Notes: generated from the sequence alone by a model not told the origin. A DNA stretch of 64,000 nucleotides from Paenibacillus rhizosphaerae (GCF_014192015.1 NZ_JACHXJ010000003.1:558001-622000), one strand, 5' to 3'. Counted from the stretch's first letter, positions 25,921-34,676 are shown. A program made the numbers and translations.

Positions 25921-27060
25921 TTACGAAAAAGCGCCCGCCTGCACCCCACCGAACCGGTTCGGCCGGAACGCTCCACACCACTCCGGCAGCGGCTTGCCCT
26001 CCACGCTGTCGGCGATCAGCGCGGCCGTGATTGGGCTGAGCAGGATGCCGTTGCGGTAATGACCCGCAGCCACCAAAATATGGCCGGCATGATCCAGCCG
26101 CCCGATCAGCGGCCGGCCATCGAGAACCGCCGGACGCAGTCCCGCCCAGCGGTGAAATGGCTGTACCTCACCAAGGACAGGCAGGACCTGTTTGTTCCAC
26201 TCCGTCAGCCGCCGGATCCCTTTGTCTGTGACAGACGTATCGAATCCGGCGATATCCTCCGAGGCGCCGCACACGAGCGTTCCGTTCGCTTTTTGCACCA
26301 GGTACCCCTGGCTGGTGAACACAAGATGCCGAAGCGGCTCGCGCTCCTCGTTCCAAGCGTAGGCACAAATTTGTCCACGGATCGGGTACACAGGAATCCG
26401 GATGCCGAGGGTTTCCGACATCTCCTGCACCCACGCACCGGTGCTGATCAGCAGCCGGTCCGCTTCAAACCGCTCGCCACTCTGCGCCCTCAGCGCCACC
26501 CGCTCCCGCCATTCGGCCAGCTCGATCCGGCCAAGATGCTCATGAATCCGCACGCCGGAGGCCAGGCAGGCCCGTTTGACCGCTTCCGCCAAATCCGGGG
26601 CATACACATGGCTCTCCACCGGTGTACGCAGGGCGGCAACCGCTTTGCGGGTCAGCCCCGGCTCGGCAGCGAACAGCGCGCTCCCCGTTAATATTTCGCC
26701 CCCGGAGCCCCAGCTCCGCTGCCATTCCAGCCGGCTCTCCAGGGCCAGCAAATCCGCCTCGTGCCTAGCGACGTACAAGCTGCCGGTTTCGGCATATTCG
26801 AAGGAGACGCCGGAGATGTCCTTCACCGCCTGCTGCCACTGTGGATACAGCGACAAGCTCTCGCGGCACAACCGGAAGAACTCGTCCGGCGATTCCACGT
26901 TCTCCGAATACGGCGCGAGCATCCCTGCCGCCGCGCCGGAGGCCTGCCCGCCGCAGGGACCCTTTTCGACCAGCGTGACGTTCAGGCCGCGGCGGCGGAG
27001 CTCCAGCGCGCAGGATAATCCGATGATGCCGCCGCCCATTACGATGATGTCTCCGTTCAT
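25921..27060 (-). CDS. thiO: Glycine oxidase ThiO
   Basis: 379-residue FAD-dependent oxidase of the DAO family that oxidises glycine to dehydroglycine (iminoacetate) for thiazole synthesis. The dinucleotide-binding motif IIVMGGGIIGLSCALELRRRG is at the N-terminus, then GGQASGAAAGMLAPYSE. Near the C-terminus are FHRWAGLRPAVLDGRPLIG and VAAGHYRNGILLSP. Start ATG 27060 chosen for GGGGG 7 bases upstream and because it places the FAD motif at the start. Last gene of thiE-S-G-O, which is TPP-riboswitch controlled, and followed by a terminator. Confidence 0.93.
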   Translation of the reverse strand: MNGDIIVMGGGIIGLSCALELRRRGLNVTLVEKGPCGGQASGAAAGMLAPYSENVESPDEFFRLCRESLSLYPQWQQAVKDISGVSFEYAETGSLYVARHEADLLALESRLEWQRSWGSGGEILTGSALFAAEPGLTRKAVAALRTPVESHVYAPDLAEAVKRACLASGVRIHEHLGRIELAEWRERVALRAQSGERFEADRLLISTGAWVQEMSETLGIRIPVYPIRGQICAYAWNEEREPLRHLVFTSQGYLVQKANGTLVCGASEDIAGFDTSVTDKGIRRLTEWNKQVLPVLGEVQPFHRWAGLRPAVLDGRPLIGRLDHAGHILVAAGHYRNGILLSPITAALIADSVEGKPLPEWCGAFRPNRFGGVQAGAFS

Positions 27061-27084
27061 TGTACAGCCCCCTGTCATCCTTTT

Positions 27085-27864
27085 TTATTCGATCACAAGT
27101 GACTCCAGACCGCTGCTGGCCGAAGCATACCTCTTCTTCGGAATCCGCCCGGACAAGTAAGCCAAACGCCCCGCTTCAATCGCCAGCCTCATCGACCTCG
27201 CCATCATCACGGGGTCTTTGGCTTTGGCCACCGGGGTATTCATCAGAATGCCGGAGACCCCCAGCTCCATCGCCAGTGCCACGTCGCTGGCCGTCCCCAG
27301 ACCCGCATCCACGATGACAGGGACTGACAGCTCCTCCACGATCAATCCGATATGGTACGGATTCAGAATACCGAGGCCAGTGCCGATGGGCGCTGCGCCG
27401 GGCATAACTGCGGCTGCCCCGGCCTCCTCCAGCTTTTTGCAGATCACCGGATCGTCGGAGATATACGGAAGTACCGTAAAGCCTTCCTTGACCAGCGTTT
27501 CCGTCGCTTTTAACGTTTCAATCGGATCGGGCAGGAGCGTGCGCTTATTGGCGCTGATTTCCACCTTGATCCAGTCGCTGAGACCCGACGCCCGGGCCAG
27601 CCGGGCGATCCGGACCGCCTCATCGGCCGTTTTCGCCCCGGATGTGTTGGGAAGATAAATATACTTCTGGGGCTCCACATGCTGCAGAATCGAGTCATCC
27701 TCCACCGAATCGAGATGGATCCGCCGGATGGCGAACGTCAACACCTCCGTACCGGAAGCCTTGATCGCCTCCATCTGCACATAAGGGTCGGGGAACAGCC
27801 CGGTACCCAGAAACAACCGCGACGACAGTTCCTGTCCGCCAACCTGCCAAGTATCTCTGCTCAT
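27085..27864 (-). CDS. thiG: Thiazole synthase ThiG
   Basis: 259 residues, full length. It condenses 1-deoxy-D-xylulose 5-phosphate, dehydroglycine and ThiS thiocarboxylate into thiazole phosphate. Seen: FLGTGLFPD, ASGTEVLTFAIRR, YIYLPNTSGAKTADEAVR, the Schiff-base lysine region WIKVEIS, LLPDPIETLKATETLVKEGF, MPGAAPIGTGLGI and VDAGLGTASDVALAMELG. ATG 27864 gives the normal family start. It lies 8 bases after thiS, 24 bases before thiO. Confidence 0.97.
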   Translation of the reverse strand: MSRDTWQVGGQELSSRLFLGTGLFPDPYVQMEAIKASGTEVLTFAIRRIHLDSVEDDSILQHVEPQKYIYLPNTSGAKTADEAVRIARLARASGLSDWIKVEISANKRTLLPDPIETLKATETLVKEGFTVLPYISDDPVICKKLEEAGAAAVMPGAAPIGTGLGILNPYHIGLIVEELSVPVIVDAGLGTASDVALAMELGVSGILMNTPVAKAKDPVMMARSMRLAIEAGRLAYLSGRIPKKRYASASSGLESLVIE

Positions 27865-27872
27865 TCTTTTCC

Positions 27873-28070
27873 TCAACCTCCCGCTACAAAATGGACCAGC
27901 TCCAGTTTCATCCCGGGCACGACCGGCGTCGTCTCCCACTGCTCGATCTTCAGCACCCGTCCGTCCGCTTCCACCATGACCGGCCTGCCGGACAGTCCCA
28001 GCAGGCGGAGTACATCGGCTACCGTCTCGGCCGCCAGCTCCCGCTTTGTTCCGTTAATGATCAGCTCCAT
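27873..28070 (-). CDS. thiS: Sulfur carrier protein ThiS
   Basis: 65-residue ubiquitin-like sulfur carrier ending in the required diglycine (HFVAGG), which is adenylated and thiocarboxylated to donate sulfur to ThiG. MELIINGTKREL is a standard start. The gene begins inside the 3' end of thiE (17-base overlap), so translation is probably coupled. No thiF-like activating enzyme is in the window. Confidence 0.95.
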   Translation of the reverse strand: MELIINGTKRELAAETVADVLRLLGLSGRPVMVEADGRVLKIEQWETTPVVPGMKLELVHFVAGG

Positions 28071-28701
28071 CCACCGCTCCTCCTCTACTTTCAAGCTTGT
28101 GAATGAACGCCCGGCACACCGCTTCCGGGTCAGGGCTGCCGACGATTTCGCTCACCGCGCATACGCGGCTCGCACCGGCCCGGATCACTTCGTCCACGTT
28201 GCCCAGCTTAATGCCGCCGATCGCCACAAACGGGATCCGGATGAGCCCGGCGACTTCCCGAATGTACGAAAGACCAACCGGATCCACCACGTCCGCTTTC
28301 GTAGCCGTCGCATAGATCGGCCCGACGCCGATATAATCCGCCCCTTCCGCTTCGGCGCGCTGCGCTTCCGAAATCGCATGGGTGGATATGCCGATGATCT
28401 TGGAGCCGACAAGCTTTCTGGCTTCCGCGATCGGCATATCGCCTTGACCGAGGTGAATCCCGTCCGCGTCCACCTCCATCGCGATATCGACGTGATCGTT
28501 CACGATGAACGGAACGCCGTAGCGGCGGGTCAGCTCCCGCAGCTCCGCCGCCTTGCGCAGCAGCTCCACCCTGCCGCTCGTTTTGTCGCGGAACTGCACG
28601 ATGTCCGCGCCTCCCCGAATGGCTTGCTCCATCACGTCCACCAGCCGGCGTCCCGGATGGAACGTCTCGCCGGTAATCGCATACAGACGAAAATCGACCA
28701 T
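28054..28701 (-). CDS. thiE: Thiamine-phosphate synthase ThiE
   Basis: 215 residues, TIM-barrel. It joins HMP-pyrophosphate and thiazole phosphate to give thiamine phosphate. Seen: IVQFRDK, FIVNDHVDIAMEVDADGIHLGQGDMP, IGISTHAISEAQRAEAEGADYIGVGPIYATATKAD, FVAIGGI and the phosphate-binding AGASRVCAVSEIVG. Paralogous TenI is the alternative, but the N-D and GPIYATATK motifs favour ThiE. First gene after the TPP riboswitch. Confidence 0.9.
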   Translation of the reverse strand: MVDFRLYAITGETFHPGRRLVDVMEQAIRGGADIVQFRDKTSGRVELLRKAAELRELTRRYGVPFIVNDHVDIAMEVDADGIHLGQGDMPIAEARKLVGSKIIGISTHAISEAQRAEAEGADYIGVGPIYATATKADVVDPVGLSYIREVAGLIRIPFVAIGGIKLGNVDEVIRAGASRVCAVSEIVGSPDPEAVCRAFIHKLESRGGAVDGADH

Positions 28702-28807
28702 AACTGTTGCTCCTCTCTTTTCTTTTTACCTCCATTTCATGCCGGCTTCTATCATCGCGAAGGGTAAGCCTTCAGTCCGCGTAAGCGCCCTCTTACCCGG
28801 TTAACAC

Positions 28808-28838
28808 AAAAAAACCATTCGAGAAAATACACGAATGG
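28808..28838 (-). terminator. Riboswitch-linked attenuator terminator
   Basis: CCATTCG/CGAATGG stem followed by seven T on the minus strand. It lies between the TPP aptamer and thiE. The upstream ATTCGAAT segment could form the competing antiterminator pairing. Confidence 0.85.
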
Positions 28839-28854
28839 CACCGCAATTCGAATG

Positions 28855-28947
28855 ATATTCTCTACGCCAGCATTACCTGGATCAGATTAACGGTCCGCAG
28901 CATAAGGCTGCCATCTCAGCCGGACTTCATCCAGCACCCGCATTCCT
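28855..28947 (-). ncRNA. TPP riboswitch (THI element)
   Basis: On the minus strand the conserved elements occur in order: GCGGGTGCTGG, then CTGAGATGG, then AATCTGATCCAGGTAATGC and TGGCGTAGAGAA. It lies about 150 bases upstream of thiE and is followed by a terminator hairpin, so it should turn the thi operon off at high TPP. Confidence 0.96.
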
Positions 28948-28963
28948 ATTTAATTTCACAACC

Positions 28964-28993
28964 ACTATAGCCCAAACCGCTGACTTTTGGCAA
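28964..28993 (-). promoter_or_regulatory. Promoter of the thiamine operon
   Basis: TTGCCA (28993-28988), an 18-base spacer, and TATAGT (28969-28964), immediately upstream of the TPP aptamer. Confidence 0.65.
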
Positions 28994-29106
28994 TAGCCAG
29001 AGTAAGATCACCGCCAACGGAACGCGATCTCATCCATCGTAACGATTCTCGCAAAATTTCATATATTTGGGTGCGGCGAACTTCTTATTTTATCTCTCGC
29101 GTCATC

Positions 29107-29134
29107 ACATATCGTCCCCGCCCGTGAATATAAA
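29107..29134 (+). promoter_or_regulatory. Weak candidate sigma-E-type promoter before yhbH
   Basis: ACATATC, 13 bases, then AATATAAA. It loosely fits the mother-cell sigma-E pattern (ATA-centred -35, CATAcaaT -10). B. subtilis yhbH is known to be sporulation-controlled, which is why I looked; the match itself is poor. Confidence 0.3.
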
Positions 29135-29188
29135 TGTTTAACAAGCCAAAGTTTGTGCTGAGTATGGGAACATGGGAGGTGCCTGAAC

Positions 29189-30346
29189 ATGCCATCAGAC
29201 GATCATTCGCTGTTTGTGGTGTCCAAGGAGGACTGGTCACTGCACCGGAAAGGGTACCAGGATCAGGTCCGCCATCAGGAGAAGGTTAAGGAGATTATCA
29301 AGCAGAACCTGCCCGACCTGATCACAGAAGAAAACATCGTGATGTCGGACGGTAAGCAAATCATCAAGGTGCCCATCCGGAGCCTCGATGAATACCGTTT
29401 CATTTATAACTACCAGAAGCAAAAGCATGTCGGCCAGGGAGACGGCGACAGCCAGGTGGGAGACGTGCTGGGCAGGGATCCGGTGCAAAAGCCGGGTCAA
29501 GGTGAAAAAGCCGGTGACCAGCCCGGCCAGGACATTACAGAAGCCGAGGTCAGCATGGAAGACTTGGAAAACATGCTGTTCGACCAGCTGGAGCTGCCGA
29601 ATATGAAGCCGAAAGAGCAGCAGGAAGTCGAAACCGAATCGATCACGTTCAACGACATCCGCAAAAAAGGCATGCAGTCCAACATCGACAAGAAGCGGAC
29701 GATCCTGGAAAATCTGCGGCGCAACGCCACCAGCGGCAAGCCGGGAATCCACCATATCAGTCCCGACGATCTGCGTTACAAAACGTGGGAGGACGTCGTC
29801 GTTCCCCATTCCAGCGCGGTCATCATCGCGATGATGGATACGTCCGGGTCGATGGGCACATTTGAAAAATACTGCGCGCGCAGCTTTTTCTTCTGGATGA
29901 CCCGCTTCCTGCGCCGCCAGTATGAAAAGGTCGACATCGTCTTTGTGGCCCACCATACGGAGGCCAAAGAAGTCACCGAAGAGGATTTCTTTACCCGGGG
30001 CGAAAGCGGAGGCACGATCTGCTCGTCCGCCTACCAGAAGGCGCTGGAAATCATCGACCGGCGTTACCCGCCCGCCAAGTACAATATTTATCCGTTCCAT
30101 TTCTCGGATGGCGACAACCTGACTTCCGATAACGAACGCTGCGTGCGGCTGATCGGCGAGCTGCTCAAAGTCAGCAACATGTTCGGTTACGGGGAAGTCA
30201 ACCAGTACAACCGGAGCAGCACGCTGATGTCCGCGTACCGGAATATCAAGCTCGATCAGTTCATGTATTACGTCATCAAGGAAAAAGGCGAAGTCTACCA
30301 GGCGCTGCGTACGTTCTTTAAAAAGCAGGAAGGCGCACTGACCTAA
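29189..30346 (+). CDS. yhbH: Sporulation protein YhbH (UPF0229 / YeaH family)
   Basis: 385 residues, matching the family length. Starts FVVSKEDWSLHRKGYQDQVRHQEKV. Charged low-complexity region at about 85-120. A von Willebrand A-like fold follows, with the MIDAS-type motif IIAMMDTSGSMGTFEK at about residues 211-226. FHFSDGDNLTSDNERCVRL lies near the C-terminus. GGGAGGTG lies 7 bases upstream. The family works with the kinase PrkA (YeaG) and SpoVR (YcgB); both are in this window but 12-25 kb away. Ends just before a terminator. Confidence 0.93.
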   Translation: MPSDDHSLFVVSKEDWSLHRKGYQDQVRHQEKVKEIIKQNLPDLITEENIVMSDGKQIIKVPIRSLDEYRFIYNYQKQKHVGQGDGDSQVGDVLGRDPVQKPGQGEKAGDQPGQDITEAEVSMEDLENMLFDQLELPNMKPKEQQEVETESITFNDIRKKGMQSNIDKKRTILENLRRNATSGKPGIHHISPDDLRYKTWEDVVVPHSSAVIIAMMDTSGSMGTFEKYCARSFFFWMTRFLRRQYEKVDIVFVAHHTEAKEVTEEDFFTRGESGGTICSSAYQKALEIIDRRYPPAKYNIYPFHFSDGDNLTSDNERCVRLIGELLKVSNMFGYGEVNQYNRSSTLMSAYRNIKLDQFMYYVIKEKGEVYQALRTFFKKQEGALT

Positions 30347-30385
30347 GCCGAAGCACCGCTTCCTGGAACCCAAAATGATGGCATA

Positions 30386-30433
30386 TAAAAAGTCGTTGTC
30401 CGGTTACGCTGAGTAACCGACAACGACTTTTTT
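30386..30433. terminator. Bidirectional terminator after yhbH
   Basis: AAAAAGTCGTTGTC...GACAACGACTTTTTTT, with an inner GGTTA/TAACC stem. It stops yhbH on the plus strand and would also stop the truncated Hsp70 remnant on the minus strand. Confidence 0.93.
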
Positions 30434-30472
30434 TGCATAGCCAGATGACCTCTATATTGCATGACCCTTGAT

Positions 30473-30668
30473 TTGCAGCCTTTTTCGGATGGGTAATCAA
30501 GCGCTCTTGGGCAATCCGGCCGACCACAATTTCGCCGTTTTCGTCCACACTGACGATGGACGGCGTCAAATGTTCTCCGAGCACGTTGGGAATGACCACC
30601 GCGTGGTCCTGAGCCCAGCAGGCCACCAGGCTGTTCGTCGTTCCCAGATCGATTCCGATCACAGCCAA
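30473..30668 (-). pseudogene. 5' remnant of an Hsp70 (HscC/DnaK-like) chaperone gene
   Basis: From a TTG at 30668 with GAGGGGG upstream, the frame encodes AVIGIDLGTTNSLVACW, NVLGEHLTPSIVSVDENGE and VGRIAQERLITHP, the first 65 or so residues of an Hsp70 ATPase lobe, closest by motif to HscC. Similarity ends abruptly near 30473; the frame continues into unrelated sequence and the terminator. The other 500 or so residues are absent, so no chaperone can be made. Start codon and ribosome site look intact. Confidence 0.88.
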
Positions 30669-30796
30669 TGAAATCCCCCTCTTTCCTGTATGTTTCCTAT
30701 TTCATTAGCCGGCCCGAGCCTTTAGCTCAGGCCATTCTAGCAATCCGTTCTCTATTCTACCAGCAGCCCCCTCTTTAATCCTATAATTGGACCGAC

Positions 30797-31804
30797 TTAA
30801 GCAAGGCTTCCAAAATAATTGCTATACGGCACAAAAGTCTCCAGTACCTCTTCCACGCGCTTGACCCGCTCCTCCAGCGATCCTTTCAACGGGATATAAG
30901 GAATTCGGCGCTCCTTCAAATCGGCGATAATCTGCTTGTGAAACACATGCCGCTTCTGGTCTCCGCTGCGGTCCCACGTATCGTCATATGGAATATCGTC
31001 CTCACACAGGAAAAAGAGATCGTATCTGCCGGCGTTCTCCAGCGCCAGCCGGGTCAACAGCTCCGGAGCCCGGCCGTGATAATCCAGTGCAAACATATAC
31101 GTCGTAATGGCATTCGTATCCACGAACAGGTACCGTTTCGCTTCAAGAAGCGCCTTCTCTTCGCGCTCGATATGCCCTACCGCAATCTCGTCAAAAGCCT
31201 CGAAGCTGATCCGCCGGTCCACCTGATGCTCCGTCCAGTAATCCCGGCCGTATTCGCTGGCATACGTCGTATTGTATTTGCCGGCCAGCGCTTCCGTCAG
31301 CGTTGACTTGCCGGTCGACATCGCTCCCACGAAGACCACCTTCGTAATAAGATCACGGTATACGATGTCACTTACAAATTGCCGATGCTTATACGGATCC
31401 TCCCGGATCATCGTCGCCGAGATCGGCACTACGCCCCTCGCCTCATCGACGCGGCGATCGACGGCGCCGAGCGCCTTGCTCATGTGATCGCCGTAAAACT
31501 CGCTCGAATAGAAATGCGTAACCAGCTCGCCGTCAAGCAGCCCCAAAATATACTGCTCCTCCCGGATTTCATGCTCCCGGTCATTCGAATAGCCGTCCGG
31601 ACCGTCCCACGCTTCGATCACCCTGACGCCCGGATACAGCTTCCGGATCCAGCCGGCGCGGATATGCAGCGGAACGGTCGTGACCGTCGTATCGTAAATG
31701 ACCACGATCAGTTCGTCCACTTCCTTCAGCGCCGTCTCCACCATGTATTGATGCCCTTTATGAAAAGGGGCGAATTTCCCCAAGGTCAGTCCCAGCGTTT
31801 TCAT
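30797..31804 (-). CDS. nadR: NadR-type NMN adenylyltransferase / ribosylnicotinamide kinase
   Basis: 335 residues. N-terminal nucleotidyltransferase domain with GLTLGKFAPFHKGHQYMVETAL (HxGH-type) and ISATMIREDPYKHRQF. C-terminal kinase domain from about 165 with the P-loop VFVGAMSTGKSTLTEAL and FVDTNAITTYMFA. It lacks the N-terminal helix-turn-helix of enterobacterial NadR, so it is enzymatic only. It phosphorylates imported nicotinamide riboside and adenylates it to NAD. ATG 31804 has AAAGGAGG upstream and overlaps the pnuC stop (ATGA). Confidence 0.92.
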   Translation of the reverse strand: MKTLGLTLGKFAPFHKGHQYMVETALKEVDELIVVIYDTTVTTVPLHIRAGWIRKLYPGVRVIEAWDGPDGYSNDREHEIREEQYILGLLDGELVTHFYSSEFYGDHMSKALGAVDRRVDEARGVVPISATMIREDPYKHRQFVSDIVYRDLITKVVFVGAMSTGKSTLTEALAGKYNTTYASEYGRDYWTEHQVDRRISFEAFDEIAVGHIEREEKALLEAKRYLFVDTNAITTYMFALDYHGRAPELLTRLALENAGRYDLFFLCEDDIPYDDTWDRSGDQKRHVFHKQIIADLKERRIPYIPLKGSLEERVKRVEEVLETFVPYSNYFGSLA

Positions 31805-32478
31805 CGGTAAGCCTCCTTTGCCCCTTTGTTCCAGGTGTAATAGCCGTATGCCGCATTGATAAGATACGCGCTCCACATGACGATCATGAGCAGCCCGTCA
31901 GGACTGCCATCCAGGGTACGCAGCACCCACAACAGCACGGTAAAAGCATTCAGCACGATATACACCAGCCATTGTTCCTTATAACGCCATACCATCAGAC
32001 AGGTCGCGACAACCGACAGCACGTTGGTGATCGCATCGATATATGGCGAGTTCTGGGTCGGGATCAGCGACAGGAAAAAACCGATCATCACGCTGCCCAG
32101 CACACAGGCGGCTCCGGTCCACAGAATTCCTCGGAGGTTCATGCGGCGCATCTCAAGCTTGCCGCCGTCCTGATGCTTCCGCCACAGGAAGAAGCCAACC
32201 ACGTTCATCGGAACGAAGAACAGCAGATTCAGCAGCATCTCCCCATAAATCCCGTTCGTATAAGCCAGGTACGCATACCCGAACGTGTTGTACATGCCGA
32301 ATACATAACTCATCAAGTTACCCTTCGCCGCCAATACCACGCACAGCACTCCGGTCAAAAACACGGTAAAGCCGAACAAGCTGTCCTTCATGATCACCGT
32401 AAGTCCGACCGCCATTCCGCAAAATACCCCGAGCCATACCAGCTCGTAGGCGCTCCATCCTTTAAACCATTTCCCCAT
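31801..32478 (-). CDS. pnuC: Nicotinamide riboside transporter PnuC
   Basis: 225-residue inner-membrane facilitator with about seven helices. GKWFKGWSAYELVWLGVF opens the protein; NLMSYVFGMYNTFGYAYLAYTNGIYGEMLLNLLFFVPMNVVGFFLW matches the PnuC core, with the ligand-site Trp/Asn region. ATG 32478 chosen for GGAGGGG 6 bases upstream. The next gene, nadR, overlaps by 4 bases, so uptake and phosphorylation trapping are coupled. A promoter and a perfect palindrome lie upstream. Confidence 0.93.
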   Translation of the reverse strand: MGKWFKGWSAYELVWLGVFCGMAVGLTVIMKDSLFGFTVFLTGVLCVVLAAKGNLMSYVFGMYNTFGYAYLAYTNGIYGEMLLNLLFFVPMNVVGFFLWRKHQDGGKLEMRRMNLRGILWTGAACVLGSVMIGFFLSLIPTQNSPYIDAITNVLSVVATCLMVWRYKEQWLVYIVLNAFTVLLWVLRTLDGSPDGLLMIVMWSAYLINAAYGYYTWNKGAKEAYR

Positions 32479-32552
32479 GTCCGTCCCCTCCAGCTGCCCC
32501 ATTACGCCTTCACAGATCGCCGTGACCGATGAGGGTAATGATGAATTATTCA

Positions 32553-32573
32553 ATAATATCAATTTGATATTAT
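32553..32573. promoter_or_regulatory. Perfect palindromic operator candidate before pnuC-nadR
   Basis: ATAATATCAA and TTGATATTAT, 10-bp arms around a single central T. It lies just downstream of the promoter's expected start point, where a repressor would block transcription. An NAD-responsive regulator is plausible; none is encoded here. Confidence 0.6.
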
Positions 32574-32588
32574 CATTCTGTTGTTTAC

Positions 32589-32617
32589 ATCTTAGCAGGA
32601 TGTTCTTCCGGAAGCAA
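32589..32617 (-). promoter_or_regulatory. Promoter of pnuC-nadR
   Basis: TTGCTT (32617-32612), 17-base spacer, TAAGAT (32594-32589) on the minus strand, about 110 bases upstream of pnuC. Confidence 0.6.
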
Positions 32618-32628
32618 TGGTTTTTTTG

Positions 32629-32674
32629 AAAAAAAACAAACAAGGGCCCCGGGATAAATCCCGGAACCCTTGTT
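32629..32674 (-). terminator. Terminator after the distal LplA-like gene
   Basis: AACAAGGG..CCGGGA, loop, TCCCGG..CCCTTGTT, followed on the minus strand by a long T-rich tail. It ends the 32.7-38.6 kb transporter operon. Confidence 0.9.
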
Positions 32675-32691
32675 CCTCTGATCAGGCCTGC

Positions 32692-34419
32692 TTATTGAGC
32701 GCTTCCGCTCCAGAGCTCGACTCTTTCCTTGATCAGTTCCGTATATTGTTTTTCGATTTCCTGAGCGCCTGCGGCGTCCAGCTCTTTCAGCATGTTGTCA
32801 TAAATGCTGTCGAACTGTTCCGGTTTCGCCAGGATGGCTTCCGGAATCCGCTTGCGGATGATATCCTGCGTTTTTTGGTAGATAACGTTATAGTTGCCGT
32901 CCTGAGGAGTGGCCATGTTGTAGGCTGCGCCCCAAGGTTTAACCGGGAAGTCCTTTTCAGACGGGAACAGATCTTTCCAGGTTGTTGCGCCGTATGCTTT
33001 CAAAGTATCTTTCTCCGGCTGCGTATAAGAAGCCACGATTTGATCCGGGAAGTTCGTCGTGTAGTAGTTGCCGGATGGATCTTTTACGCCGTCGCCGTAG
33101 TGAGCGGAGAAGGTAGTGTACAGTCCGATGCCGGACGTTTTCGTAAAGTTGGTGTTATCGTTGACTTTCTTGTCCTGTACGTCATCAGGAATGACGCGTT
33201 TACCGTCAACCATATTGTAGTGCTTGCCTTCGATACCCCAGTTGCGCAATACTTGGCCTTCGTCCGAAGCAAGGTAATCCAGGAATTTGATCAGACGAAC
33301 CGGATCTTTACAAGCCGTTGTAATGCCTACGCCCCAGCCGGCTACAAATCCTGTATCCTGGAAGGAATGGTCTTTGTATTCATCACTCAGCGTTACAGGG
33401 AAGTGAGCGTAAGTGCGGTCCGCTTTGCCTGCGGTTTTGAGCGCATTCTCGGCATCGGAGTATCCCCACTCTTGGTCAATCAGACCCAGAACGCGGCCGC
33501 TGGCGATCTTGGATTTATATTGGTCGCTCTTTTGCACGAACGTATCCTTATCCAGCAGACCCACATTGTACATATGGTTCAGCCAGCGGAAGTATTCTTT
33601 CTCCTCCGGACGCTTGTAGTGCAGCTGAGCTTCGTTAGTTTCTGGGTTAATGAAGTACTCGCCGTCATCCGGAGCGCCTGTCGTCAAGAAGGCCGGATTC
33701 GTTACGGTGATCATGATTCTCCAGTCATCCGCGTCCAGCGTCAGTGGAATCGTCGGCTTGCCGTCGATCGTCGGATGTTTGTCTTTATACTGCTGGAGAA
33801 CGTTTTCAAAATCCTTAACGGTTTTCACTTCCGGATAGCCAAGCTCTTTCAGCACGGCATTCTGGATTTCAAATCCGCCGCCGGCGTCAAAGTACTGCTG
33901 ATCCACCGCTCCGTTCGTCGGAAGCACATAGATGGATTTGTCTTCATTGCTGTACGGCAGACGGTCCATGTACTTGCCGTATACCTTCTTGAGGTTCGGT
34001 GCGTACTTGTCGATCAGGTCGGTCAGGTCGATCATCGCGCCGGCTTCAACCAGTTTGTCGACGTCGCCTTTGGCGAAAATCAAATCAGGATAGTCACCGC
34101 TCGCGGCCATCAAAGAAATTTTATCTGTTCCTGCACCGGATACGGCATATTCCGCGTTGATGGTCACGCCCGTTTTCTTCGTAATTTCTTTACCGACTTC
34201 ATCCTGCATCTTGTTCCAGTTCGGGCTGGCGTCAGCGCCAAAAAACGAGAACGTGATCGGGCTCGTATCGTCAGCCTTCGCTTCCTGCGCCGCATTGGAA
34301 GACGAGCTTCCGGAATCGGCGGACTTACTGTCGCCTCCTGAGCTGCTGCAGCCTGCGGAAACGAGCAGCATACTGGCGAGGAGCAGCATTCCAAACTTCT
34401 TCTTTGTGTTTCCCTTCAT
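32692..34419 (-). CDS. LplA-like sugar-binding lipoprotein, copy 1 of a tandem pair
   Basis: 575 residues from ATG 34419. Lipobox SAGC follows a hydrophobic stretch (MLLLASMLLV), then a Ser/Asp/Ala-rich linker. The mature part begins ITFSFFGADASPNWNKMQDE and continues with AASGDYPDLIFAKGD and LIDKYAPNLKKVYGKYMDRL. It is strongly similar over its whole length to the 34922-36619 protein, differing mainly in signal and linker, so it arose by tandem duplication. It has its own promoter and cre-like site. Ligand unknown; probably an oligosaccharide. Confidence 0.92.
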   Translation of the reverse strand: MKGNTKKKFGMLLLASMLLVSAGCSSSGGDSKSADSGSSSSNAAQEAKADDTSPITFSFFGADASPNWNKMQDEVGKEITKKTGVTINAEYAVSGAGTDKISLMAASGDYPDLIFAKGDVDKLVEAGAMIDLTDLIDKYAPNLKKVYGKYMDRLPYSNEDKSIYVLPTNGAVDQQYFDAGGGFEIQNAVLKELGYPEVKTVKDFENVLQQYKDKHPTIDGKPTIPLTLDADDWRIMITVTNPAFLTTGAPDDGEYFINPETNEAQLHYKRPEEKEYFRWLNHMYNVGLLDKDTFVQKSDQYKSKIASGRVLGLIDQEWGYSDAENALKTAGKADRTYAHFPVTLSDEYKDHSFQDTGFVAGWGVGITTACKDPVRLIKFLDYLASDEGQVLRNWGIEGKHYNMVDGKRVIPDDVQDKKVNDNTNFTKTSGIGLYTTFSAHYGDGVKDPSGNYYTTNFPDQIVASYTQPEKDTLKAYGATTWKDLFPSEKDFPVKPWGAAYNMATPQDGNYNVIYQKTQDIIRKRIPEAILAKPEQFDSIYDNMLKELDAAGAQEIEKQYTELIKERVELWSGSAQ

Positions 34420-34541
34420 GTGAATCATATCCCCCTTCATTACTAATGGATAACATCATGCTGCATTCAAGTGCCGGCATGGCATCTACGCCATCACTGA
34501 CGCAGGGCATTGCCGCATGTTGTGCCGAAACCTAGATGAAT

Positions 34542-34555
34542 TGAATACGTTTACA
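34542..34555. promoter_or_regulatory. cre-like site (CcpA)
   Basis: TGAATACGTTTACA, close to the CcpA consensus, within the leader of the distal binding-protein gene. Confidence 0.45.
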
Positions 34556-34662
34556 AAACTCGGACTAACTAAACTTCCTCACTTCACTTCTCTGGTTTCT
34601 TGTTCGACTCCACCTCTTTGTTTAAAACGTTTTCGAAAACAGCTTGTAGGGAAAATGTGTAA

Positions 34663-34676
34663 TGAAAGTGCTTTCA
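34663..34676. promoter_or_regulatory. cre site at the transcription start of the distal binding-protein gene
   Basis: TGAAAGTGCTTTCA, a symmetrical CcpA-type site directly after the promoter's -10 box (34684-34689), so it spans about +1 to +14. This is a classical position for catabolite repression. Confidence 0.7.

Noticed and set aside
30318..30472. Coding continuation of the Hsp70 remnant toward 30318.
   Set aside because: Sequence after about 30473 has no Hsp70 similarity and coincides with the terminator stem and yhbH 3' end.
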